Part shown: one piece after another, positions 1-7,272 of the stretch
How the letters are laid out: each line of letters starts with the position of its first letter
Position numbering within the stretch: position 1 is the stretch's first letter
Source of the DNA: Thermotogaceae bacterium
GTDB lineage: Bacteria > Thermotogota > Thermotogae > Thermotogales > Thermotogaceae
NCBI GenBank assembly: GCA_021161105.1
Contig: JAGHBG010000208.1
Span: 1 to 14,483 of the forward strand
DNA length: 14,483 nucleotides
Direction of reading: 5' to 3'
Notes under the pieces: generated by a model
Seen by the model: the letters and a program-made list of their open reading frames with translations, nothing else
What the model was told of the DNA's origin: nothing
Database searches by the model: none
Program-made: the position numbers and the translations under genes

Positions 1-3000
1 GGATTATCTCCATAACTTAAACCAACCTTTTTTCTTTCTTCGTAAAGTGCCGGGAGTATATCATCTTCCTTTGCGCCGTCAAATACTGGTGTCGTGAACC
101 ATTTGCCGGTTAGTTTTGCTAACCAGCCAAGTTGAGTTTCGAGGATCTGCCCTACATTCATTCTTGATGGTATACCAAGGGGGTTAAGTACCATTTGAAC
201 CGGTGTTCCATCAGGAAGGAATGGCATATCTTCTTTTGGAAGAATCATCGAAACAACACCCTTGTTACCGTGTCTTCCCGCTAATTTGTCTCCGACTTCA
301 AGTGTTTTCTTTGATGCAACATAAACTTTGACAAGTTTCAATACACCCGGGCCAAGATCCTGTATATCATTTTTATCAAAAACATCTACTCTTATAACTC
401 TTCCTTCAATTCCATGAGGAAGTCTCAAAGATGTGTCTTTAACATCGCGCCCTCTTTCTCCAAAGACCGATCTTATAATCTTTTCTTCAGGAGTTGTGTC
501 ACTTTCACCCTTTGGTGTGACTTTTCCCACCAGTATCGCCTGAGAGCCGACGCCGTAGTCAGATACGACATAAGCTCCTATTCTTATGATTCCATCTTCA
601 TCAAGATTCTTAAGAAGCTCTTTGGATACATTTGGAATATCTGCGGTTATTTCTTCCTCACCTAATCTTGTATCTCTTGCCTGAGTTTCATAAACTTCTA
701 TATGAATTGATGTGAATGTATCTTTCTCAAGGAGTTCCTGACTGACGAGGATAGCATCTTCGTAGTTATAACCCTCCCAGGGCATGAATGCTACTAAAAC
801 ATTTTTTCCCAAGGCAAGTTCTCCCATGTCTGTAGCGGGCCCATCGGCTATTGGATCACCAGCTTTTACAAATTCTCCTTCGTTAACAATTGGTCTCTGG
901 TTGATGGTGGTATCCTGGTTGGATCTTATGAACTTGAGGAGAGTGTATTCATCAATTAAGGGATTGCCTTTTTCATCGTAAAGCTCCTTCCCCTTGCTGT
1001 CAACCCTGTGAATGATTATCTTTCTTGCGTCAACCTTTTTAACTATTCCATCGTGTTTGGCAAGAACGACATAACCACTGTTCATTGCGGCGTAACTTTC
1101 CATTCCTGTTCCAACAAGAGGTGCTTCAGTATCGACAAGAGGAACGGCCTGTCTTTGCATGTTTGAGCCCATCAAAGCCCTTGATGCATCATCATGTTCC
1201 AGGAAGGGTATCAGGGAAGCTGAAACACTGAATGGTTGCTTAGGTGAAACATCCATAAGATCCACTTCATCAGGTCTTACAAGTCTTATATCTTCTCCAA
1301 ATCTTACCAAAACTCTTTCTTCTTTTATTCTTCCTTTCTCATCAACTTCTACCGTGGCTGGAGCAATTCTGTATTGTTCTTCTTCGTCAGCTGTAAGGTA
1401 AACTATCTCATCTATTACTTTCCCTTTAACCACTTTTCTGTATGGCGTCATTAAAAAGCCGTATTTATCGGTTTTTGCGTATATAGCCAGGGATGTTATA
1501 AGTCCTATGTTGGTACCTTCCGGTGTTTCTATAGGACATAGCCTACCGTACTGCGAGTGATGAACATTTCTTGCTTCAAACACCTTGGATTCTCTTCTAA
1601 GTCCACCAGGTCCAACAGCGGAGATTCTTCTTTTATGCGTGAGTTCCGATAGTGGATTAACCTGATCCATAAACTGAGAAAGTTGATTCGTAGCAAAAAA
1701 CTGATGAATTGTGTTAATTATAGTTTTGACATTTATAAGACTTTGTATATTAACGGAAGCGAGACTTCCATAAAGTGCTAACCTCTCCTGAATAGCTCTC
1801 TGCGCTCTTGCGAAAGTTCTTTCAAATTCTCTTAGTATGAGCTCTCCAACTGACCTGACTCTCTTATTTCCTAAATGGTCTTTTGTATCGAAAGGAATGA
1901 CAACTGACTCTTTGTTAACATTTATAAGATATCTCATACCAGCAAATATATTTATATCAAAATTGGCTCCGTAGTTCTTTCTCATTATGCTTGAGAACTT
2001 TTTGAGATCATACGATGCAGTTTGATGATCATCGAGGTATTTTTCCATGAAAATTGCTATAGCTTTTTTAAGATCAGCCTGATCAACCTCGAAATCCGTT
2101 ATGTATCTATTCTCAAAGTAATCAAAAAGACGTCTCATAGCGAGTACAATATCAAGAGTTGTGAGCGTCATACTTTTTTCATCATACACAGCATCTTTAA
2201 CATCATCCGGATTTTTGCCTTCAACTTCTATTAAATATTTCTTGTATATTCCTTGAAGTTTTTTGTTGATTTTGTATCTTCCAACTTCTGTGAGTTCATA
2301 CCTTTCCGAAGAAAAGAACATATCATGAAGGTATCTTTTTGCAGCATTTATCCTGGGTAGTTCATCTGGTCTTAATTTCTTGAATATTTCAAGATAAGCA
2401 TCAATGGAAGTTACTTCTCCAAATCCGAATATTTCGTTACCTTCTGCATTTTCACCTTTTTCACCAAAAACCCTTCTCACCATGTGTTCAAAAGTGTTTT
2501 GAGCTAATGGATGAAGAATCTTTACCTTTTCTATCCCCAGATTTCTTAACTTCTGAGCTACTTCTTTAGTCATAATGGAAAGTTTCTTTGCAATTAATTC
2601 TCCGTCAACTTCTATATCCTCGAGGATTATAGAACCTACATGTAAGAAAAGCTGTTCCTCATCCCTTGTATCCAGCCATGCTGGAAATAAGTTAAATATC
2701 CTTTCGTCATCTGTATCGAATTCAATTGCTTTGAGAAGAAGAAACGCATTCACTTTCTTTCCATCAAGTGATGCATAGAGCACTCCATCATAAGGATCAA
2801 GGAGAACTTCGAGCCATGCTCCTCTTGCTGGCAAGAAATATCCTCCATATTCTTCGTTATCAATGTAATCATCTGGATAATACAGTCCGGGCGAAATAAT
2901 TATCTGAGAAACAACAACTCTTTCTGCACCATTGATAATAAAGGTACCTCTGTCGGTCATATAAGGAATATGTCCAAGGAGTGCTTCTTCTTCTTTCATC

Positions 3001-3326
3001 TCGCCTGTCTTTACATCAGTAACCCTGGCTGTAACATATACGGGGATGGTGTAGGTAAGACCTTTTATCCTGCATTCCATCGGGTCCATCTGGGGATCAT
3101 CAGTTCTTATGTCAACAAATTCTAAAATAAAGCCTTTTTCTGCTTTTTTATCTTTGGACGCCTGGGTTTGTATAGGAGAAAATTTCTTAAGAACGTTGAG
3201 AAGACCTTCCTTTAAAAACTGCTCGTAGGACTCTTTCTGGATGGCGATGAGGTTTGGAACTGAAAGGGGTTCTCTTACTTTCCCAAAGGAATACCTGCCC
3301 CTCTTTCCACTTTTGATCTCGTGCAT
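1..3326 (-). CDS. rpoB: RNA polymerase beta subunit (partial, 3' end outside window)
   Basis: This gene encodes the beta subunit of the core RNA polymerase, which forms half of the active-site cleft. The reading frame is open from an ATG at 3326 to the left edge, giving 1108 residues; the C-terminus lies outside the window. The start follows a GAGGTGAT Shine-Dalgarno sequence. Landmarks include SQIIISPGL at about residues 140-148, DHLGNKRVRSVGE at about 483-495, the rifampicin-pocket segment QFMDQVNPLSELTHKRRISA around 551-570, and GDKLAGRHGNKG near the break, which carries the two conserved active-site lysines. Relative to E. coli, residues equivalent to N518 and L533 are both Val (556 and 571), R151 is Ile (144) and R451 is Lys (488). 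The upstream neighbour is a metallohydrolase, not the usual rplL. rpoC would be expected just beyond the left edge. Identity is certain; the effect of the substitutions is inference. Confidence 0.98.
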   Translation of the reverse strand, partial: MHEIKSGKRGRYSFGKVREPLSVPNLIAIQKESYEQFLKEGLLNVLKKFSPIQTQASKDKKAEKGFILEFVDIRTDDPQMDPMECRIKGLTYTIPVYVTARVTDVKTGEMKEEEALLGHIPYMTDRGTFIINGAERVVVSQIIISPGLYYPDDYIDNEEYGGYFLPARGAWLEVLLDPYDGVLYASLDGKKVNAFLLLKAIEFDTDDERIFNLFPAWLDTRDEEQLFLHVGSIILEDIEVDGELIAKKLSIMTKEVAQKLRNLGIEKVKILHPLAQNTFEHMVRRVFGEKGENAEGNEIFGFGEVTSIDAYLEIFKKLRPDELPRINAAKRYLHDMFFSSERYELTEVGRYKINKKLQGIYKKYLIEVEGKNPDDVKDAVYDEKSMTLTTLDIVLAMRRLFDYFENRYITDFEVDQADLKKAIAIFMEKYLDDHQTASYDLKKFSSIMRKNYGANFDINIFAGMRYLINVNKESVVIPFDTKDHLGNKRVRSVGELILREFERTFARAQRAIQERLALYGSLASVNIQSLINVKTIINTIHQFFATNQLSQFMDQVNPLSELTHKRRISAVGPGGLRRESKVFEARNVHHSQYGRLCPIETPEGTNIGLITSLAIYAKTDKYGFLMTPYRKVVKGKVIDEIVYLTADEEEQYRIAPATVEVDEKGRIKEERVLVRFGEDIRLVRPDEVDLMDVSPKQPFSVSASLIPFLEHDDASRALMGSNMQRQAVPLVDTEAPLVGTGMESYAAMNSGYVVLAKHDGIVKKVDARKIIIHRVDSKGKELYDEKGNPLIDEYTLLKFIRSNQDTTINQRPIVNEGEFVKAGDPIADGPATDMGELALGKNVLVAFMPWEGYNYEDAILVSQELLEKDTFTSIHIEVYETQARDTRLGEEEITADIPNVSKELLKNLDEDGIIRIGAYVVSDYGVGSQAILVGKVTPKGESDTTPEEKIIRSVFGERGRDVKDTSLRLPHGIEGRVIRVDVFDKNDIQDLGPGVLKLVKVYVASKKTLEVGDKLAGRHGNKGVVSMILPKEDMPFLPDGTPVQMVLNPLGIPSRMNVGQILETQLGWLAKLTGKWFTTPVFDGAKEDDILPALYEERKKVGLSYGDN

Positions 3327-3361
3327 TCTATCACCTCATGAACAAATTTTTTGCGATACAC

Positions 3362-3384
3362 AAAAAAGAGAGGGGATTACCCCC
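3362..3384 (-). terminator. Hairpin plus T-run in the rpoB leader (attenuator or terminator)
   Basis: On the minus strand a GGGG-TAAT-CCCC hairpin (3372-3383, extendable by one G-T pair) is followed by TCTC and six T's (3362-3367), about 36 bases before the rpoB start codon. A second, mutually exclusive hairpin, GGATT/AATCC (arms 3374-3378 and 3385-3389), uses some of the same bases. The hairpin lies downstream of the likely rpoB promoter, so it could act as an attenuator. It could also be the terminator of the upstream hydrolase gene, for which no other terminator is visible. The stem is short, so strength is uncertain. Confidence 0.5.
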
Positions 3385-3420
3385 AATCCATTTTAAGTAT
3401 ATAAAATTTCCCGCTCAGCT

Positions 3421-3450
3421 ATTTAACCATATATCTACAAAAAATGTCAA
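3421..3450 (-). promoter_or_regulatory. Probable rpoB promoter
   Basis: The minus strand has a perfect -35 box TTGACA (3445-3450), an 18-base spacer and a weak -10 box TTAAAT (3421-3426). Transcription would start near 3414, giving a leader of about 88 bases that includes the hairpin at 3362-3384. The rest of the 184-base gap between rpoB and the hydrolase holds no gene. Confidence 0.55.
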
Positions 3451-3510
3451 CTACTAATTCTCACTTGATTCTCTTAGAAACTTTTTCGTTATAAAATTGT
3501 ATCATTGTTG

Positions 3511-4713
3511 TTACTTATTCATCATCCCAACGAGGATTTTTGGAAATACGGCATAGAATGCAGCAGCTTTCACAAGATGTTCTATTTTAACTTTTTCGTT
3601 GGGTGCATGGGCATATTTCTCATCTCCGGGTCCAAAACCAACTGTTGGTATGTTGTAAACTCCCGCTGTGACTACACCATTTGTAGAAAATGTCCATTTG
3701 TCAATTACAGGTTTGTCATCAAAAACACTTATATAAGTGTTCTTCGCTGCCTGTACTACAAGGCTGTCTTCGTCCATTACCCATGTTGGGAAATATTTTT
3801 CCATAGAGTATTCTTCTCCTGTATAAGCTTTTCCATTATATGTAAGCTCAATTATTTCCGCATCCTCAACTCCAGCCCGCTTGAATACATCTTTAATTTC
3901 TTTAAATGCACTTTCTTTTGTTTCTCCAGCAGTGAGCCTTCTATCTATGTGAATGGTACACTCATCAGGGACAGCATTAACCGACGGGGATACACTCTCA
4001 ATTTGGGAAACAACGATGGTTCCTTTTCCAAGGAATGGATCTACCCTGAGTCTTTCATTGAGTTTTTCTATCTCAAGGGCTATTCTTGACATTTTATACA
4101 CAGCGTTGTCTCCTCTTTCCGGAGCGCTGGCATGCGCAGAAATTCCTGTTGTTCTTATCTTAAATTCGATTCTTCCCCTATGTCCTCTGTATATCTTTAA
4201 GGAAGTTGGTTCTGTTATAACAACAAAATCTGGCTTTAATTTATCTTCCTCAATTATGTATCTCCAGCACATACCATCACAATCCTCTTCCATGACTGTA
4301 CCCGTCACGTAAACTGTGAAGTCGTCTAGTAATCCAAGTTCTTTAAGAATCTTCATACCATATACCATGGAGCACATTCCAGCTTTCTGGTCAGAAGCTC
4401 CTCTGCCGTAAACCCATTCATCATCCCAATCTCCACTGAAAGGATCCCTGTTCCAGAGAGCGGGATTTCCAACATCTACAGTGTCGATGTGCGCGTCCAT
4501 AGCTATCTTTGTCTTTCCATTTCCAATTCTTCCGATGATGTTTCCAAGTCCATCTACTTTTACCTCATCAAAACCTACTTTTTCCATTTCATTACCAATA
4601 ACCTCAACAACTGCTTTCTCCTGGCCAGAAAGGCTTTTTGCTTTTATTAGAGCACTCATGAACTTTACTAAATCTTCTCTGTACTTTTCTGCAAGTTTCA
4701 AAGCTTCCTTCAT
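3511..4713 (-). CDS. M20-family metallohydrolase, YgeY-like
   Basis: This is a 400-residue cytoplasmic zinc hydrolase of the M20 peptidase/deacylase family, close to the YgeY group (often annotated as selenium-metabolism-linked hydrolase). All expected metal ligands are visible: AHIDTVD (H75, D77), GRGASDQKAG (D108), the catalytic pair in VMEEDCDG (E142, E143), ITEPT (E168) and YAHAPNE (H369). The dimerisation-domain motif GISAHASAPERG (H194) is also present, so the enzyme looks active and full length. The ATG start follows a strong AAAGGAGG sequence. No signal peptide is visible. The gene is divergent from the mutase gene and lies upstream of rpoB. No other selenium-related gene is nearby, so the family name should not be read as a function. 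The substrate cannot be read from sequence; an N-acyl amino acid or a dipeptide is plausible. Confidence 0.9.
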   Translation of the reverse strand: MKEALKLAEKYREDLVKFMSALIKAKSLSGQEKAVVEVIGNEMEKVGFDEVKVDGLGNIIGRIGNGKTKIAMDAHIDTVDVGNPALWNRDPFSGDWDDEWVYGRGASDQKAGMCSMVYGMKILKELGLLDDFTVYVTGTVMEEDCDGMCWRYIIEEDKLKPDFVVITEPTSLKIYRGHRGRIEFKIRTTGISAHASAPERGDNAVYKMSRIALEIEKLNERLRVDPFLGKGTIVVSQIESVSPSVNAVPDECTIHIDRRLTAGETKESAFKEIKDVFKRAGVEDAEIIELTYNGKAYTGEEYSMEKYFPTWVMDEDSLVVQAAKNTYISVFDDKPVIDKWTFSTNGVVTAGVYNIPTVGFGPGDEKYAHAPNEKVKIEHLVKAAAFYAVFPKILVGMMNK

Positions 4714-4752
4714 CCAAAACCGCCTCCTTTAGATTAATCTTTTCAAGACTAA

Positions 4753-4782
4753 ATTTTACACCTTTCTGGTCAATTTGGTAAA
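4753..4782 (-). promoter_or_regulatory. Probable promoter of the M20 hydrolase gene
   Basis: On the minus strand the -35 box is TTTACC (4777-4782), the spacer is 18 bases and the -10 box is TAAAAT (4753-4758). It occupies almost exactly the same DNA as the oppositely directed mutase promoter. The boundary bases ATTTTAC/GTAAAAT form a perfect 7-base inverted repeat, which is why both strands read as promoters. One of the two may be only a by-product of this symmetry. Confidence 0.5.
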
Positions 4783-4784
4783 AT
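4755..4784 (+). promoter_or_regulatory. Probable promoter of the mutase gene
   Basis: The plus strand has a -35 box TTTACA (4755-4760, five of six consensus bases), an 18-base spacer and a -10 box TAAAAT (4779-4784, five of six). Transcription would start near 4791, leaving about 28 bases before the start codon. The 105-base divergent gap contains no other obvious element, and I see no cobalamin riboswitch. Confidence 0.55.
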
Positions 4785-4818
4785 TTTTCCGTAGTCTATT
4801 TAATGAGGAGGGAAGAAT

Positions 4819-6501
4819 ATGTTTAAAGAAGAGGAAATAAAAAAGATCCAAGGTCATTTCAAAGAGTGGGAGGAAAAAACCGTAAAAAAAGCTGTAGAAA
4901 GGTTTCCTGAGAGAAAGGAAAAGTTCATGTCAACATCCGGTTATGAAATAAAAAGGCTCTACACTCCTGTCGATATCAAAGATATGGATTACATGGAGGA
5001 TCTTGGCTTTGCTGGGGAGTACCCCTTTACAAGAGGTGTACAACCCACGATGTACAGGGCAAGATTCTGGACTATGAGACAGTACGCAGGTTTTGGAACG
5101 GCGGAAGAGTCAAACGAAAGGTACAGATATTTATTATCTCAAGGACAGACTGGACTTTCTGTAGCTTTTGACCTTCCAACGCAGATTGGTTACGATTCTG
5201 ACCATCCTATGGCAGAGGGAGAAGTTGGAAGAGTTGGTGTTGCTATAGACTCGCTGGAAGATATGGAGATACTGTTTGATGGCATACCTCTTGATAAGGT
5301 CAGTACATCAATGACGATAAATTCAACTGCAGCTATTCTCCTTGCAATGTACATTGCAGTTGCAGAGAAGCAGGGAGTTTCGATGGAAAAATTAAGAGGT
5401 ACCATTCAGAATGATATATTGAAAGAATACATAGCAAGGGGAACCTATATATTTCCACCAAAGCCGTCGATGAGGATAATAACTGACATATTTGAGTTCT
5501 GCACCAAAAACATGCCAAAATGGAATCCAATAAGCATAAGTGGATATCACATAAGAGAAGCAGGATCAACAGCCGTACAGGAAGTTGCTTTTACCCTTGC
5601 TGATGCAATAGCCTATGTTGAGGCAGCTATAGATGCTGGGCTCGATCCAAATGCTTTTGGAAAGAGACTTTCATTCTTCTTTGCGGCTCATAATAACTTC
5701 CTTGAAGAGATAGCAAAATTCAGGGCAGCAAGAAGGTTATGGGCAAAAATAATGAAGGAAAGATTTGGAGTAACTGATCCATCAGCTATGAGACTCAGGT
5801 TCCATACCCAAACGGGAGGTTCCACACTGACAGCTCAGCAACCAATGAACAACATAATAAGGGTTACGATACAGGCTTTAGCAGCAGTTCTTGGAGGAAC
5901 GCAATCTCTTCATACAAACTCCTATGATGAAGCTCTGGCTTTGCCAACAGAAGAATCTGTCAGGATAGCTCTTAGAACCCAGCAGATAATAGCCTATGAA
6001 TCTGGTGTTGCGGATACTATAGATCCATTTGCAGGTTCCTATGCTATCGAATCAATGACAAATGAGATAGAAAAGAGAGCGATGAAATATATAGAAAAAA
6101 TTGATTCCCTTGGTGGAATGGTAAAAGCTATTGAAATGGGGTATGCTCAAAAGGAGATCAATGAAAGTGCGTATAAATATCAGCTTGCTGTTGAGAGTGG
6201 AGAAGAAGTAATAGTTGGAGTAAATAAATTCCAGGTTGAAGAAAAGGTATCAACAGATAATATATTAAAGGTTGATCCAGAGGTGGAGGAGAAACAAAAA
6301 GCAAGAGTTAAGAAATTAAAGGAAAGGAGAGACAACGAAAAGGTTAAAAAGGCTCTCGAAAAAGTTAAAAACGCTGCAGAGAATGGCGAAAACCTTATGC
6401 CACCGATAATCGAGGCTGTTAAAGTTTATGCAACGGTTGGAGAGATATCAAATGCATTGAGAGAAGTATTTGGCGAGTATACAGAAGCTGTGATAATTTG
6501 A
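4819..6501 (+). CDS. Methylmalonyl-CoA mutase, catalytic (large) subunit without B12 domain
   Basis: This 560-residue protein is the substrate-binding TIM-barrel part of methylmalonyl-CoA mutase, which interconverts (R)-methylmalonyl-CoA and succinyl-CoA with adenosylcobalamin. Residue numbering happens to match the Propionibacterium shermanii enzyme: R87, Y89 (RQY), T195 and Q197 (TIQND), R207 and H244 (ISGYH) are all present. Y89 and R207 separate true methylmalonyl-CoA mutases from isobutyryl-CoA mutase, which has Phe and Gln there. The chain ends at the linker (GEISNALREVFGEYTEA) where fused enzymes continue into the B12-binding domain, as in the split archaeal-type enzymes. No DxHxxG cobalamin motif occurs here or in a neighbouring gene, so a separate small subunit must be encoded elsewhere. 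ATG start with a GAGGAGGG Shine-Dalgarno. It is the only plus-strand gene in the window. Confidence 0.93.
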   Translation: MFKEEEIKKIQGHFKEWEEKTVKKAVERFPERKEKFMSTSGYEIKRLYTPVDIKDMDYMEDLGFAGEYPFTRGVQPTMYRARFWTMRQYAGFGTAEESNERYRYLLSQGQTGLSVAFDLPTQIGYDSDHPMAEGEVGRVGVAIDSLEDMEILFDGIPLDKVSTSMTINSTAAILLAMYIAVAEKQGVSMEKLRGTIQNDILKEYIARGTYIFPPKPSMRIITDIFEFCTKNMPKWNPISISGYHIREAGSTAVQEVAFTLADAIAYVEAAIDAGLDPNAFGKRLSFFFAAHNNFLEEIAKFRAARRLWAKIMKERFGVTDPSAMRLRFHTQTGGSTLTAQQPMNNIIRVTIQALAAVLGGTQSLHTNSYDEALALPTEESVRIALRTQQIIAYESGVADTIDPFAGSYAIESMTNEIEKRAMKYIEKIDSLGGMVKAIEMGYAQKEINESAYKYQLAVESGEEVIVGVNKFQVEEKVSTDNILKVDPEVEEKQKARVKKLKERRDNEKVKKALEKVKNAAENGENLMPPIIEAVKVYATVGEISNALREVFGEYTEAVII

Positions 6502-6597
6502 GTGCAAGAAATAACATGTAATTAGTTTAAATTGAATCTTATGGTTTGCTTATAAAAAAACAACACTGCACCGTTCCTTTTATGCTCTTAACAGAGA

Positions 6598-6622
6598 AAA
6601 AAGCCCCTTCACGGGGCTTTTT
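6598..6622. terminator. Bidirectional terminator between mutase and clpP
   Basis: A perfect 10-base stem AAAAAGCCCC/GGGGCTTTTT with a 5-base loop sits between the convergent mutase and clpP genes. It has a T-run on both strands (five T's on plus, six on minus), so it should stop transcription from both sides. The rest of the gap from 6502 to 6639 holds nothing recognisable. Confidence 0.9.
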
Positions 6623-6639
6623 CGATGTACATGCGTTTT

Positions 6640-7272
6640 TTATTCTTTTTTTCCTTTTGGTTCAATTACTTTATCAACTATTCCATAGTCAAGTGCTTCG
6701 TACGCTGTCATAAAGAAGTCCCTGTCAGTGTCCTGTTCTATTTTTTCTATAGGCTGACCTGTATGTTTGGAGAGAATTTTGTTAAGTGTATCTTTTATCC
6801 TTAAAAGTTCTTTAGTAATTATCTCAACATCTTTTGCTGGGCCTTGAGCACCACCGAGTGGCTGGTGGATCATTATTCTTGAATTTGGAAGCGCATATCT
6901 TTTTCCCTCAGCACCGGCTGCGAGGAGAACCGCTGCCATTGAAGCAGCCTGCCCAACGACTATTGTGACAACATCTGGCTTTACATACTGCATGGTGTCG
7001 TAAATAGCAAGCCCGGCTGTTACAGAACCTCCAGGACTGTTTATGTAAAGATAAATATCTTTGTCAGGATCCTGCGCTTCCAGGAAAAGAAGCTGAGCTA
7101 TTGCAAGGTTTGCAACATGATCATCTATAGAATACCCCAGGAATATTATTCTATCCTTAAGAAGTCTCGAGTATATGTCATAGGCTCTTTCAAATCTTCC
7201 GGTAGTTTCTATAACGACTGGAACATATTGTGCTGACTCACTGCTCGTTGTCTTCTGCAGATCCTCCTTCAA
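6640..7272 (-). CDS. clpP: ATP-dependent Clp protease proteolytic subunit
   Basis: ClpP forms the double-ring serine protease chamber that works with an AAA+ unfoldase such as ClpX or ClpC. The catalytic triad is intact: S111 (GQAASMAA), H136 (MIHQPLGG) and D185 (DTDRDFF), using the start chosen here. The oligomerisation and handle region (KDVEIITKELLRIKDTLNKI) is normal. I chose the TTG at 7272 (210 residues) because a perfect AGGAGGTGA lies 8 bases upstream. The GTG at 7281, three codons earlier, is itself part of that Shine-Dalgarno sequence. Even so, the N-terminus is longer than typical ClpP before YVPVVIE. The gene overlaps the end of tig by 35 bases in another frame, suggesting translational coupling. 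clpX does not follow; a terminator does. Confidence 0.96.
   Translation of the reverse strand: MKEDLQKTTSSESAQYVPVVIETTGRFERAYDIYSRLLKDRIIFLGYSIDDHVANLAIAQLLFLEAQDPDKDIYLYINSPGGSVTAGLAIYDTMQYVKPDVVTIVVGQAASMAAVLLAAGAEGKRYALPNSRIMIHQPLGGAQGPAKDVEIITKELLRIKDTLNKILSKHTGQPIEKIEQDTDRDFFMTAYEALDYGIVDKVIEPKGKKE

Noticed and set aside
3505..4089. A 194-codon open frame on the plus strand
   Set aside because: It lies antisense to the well-supported M20 hydrolase, is rich in Phe, Cys and Ser in the way of shadow frames, and has no ribosome-binding site or family resemblance.
4714..4818. A possible cobalamin riboswitch ahead of the B12-dependent mutase
   Set aside because: The gap is only 105 bases, is taken up by promoter boxes and Shine-Dalgarno sites, and shows no B12-box-like sequence; a cobalamin riboswitch needs about 200 bases.
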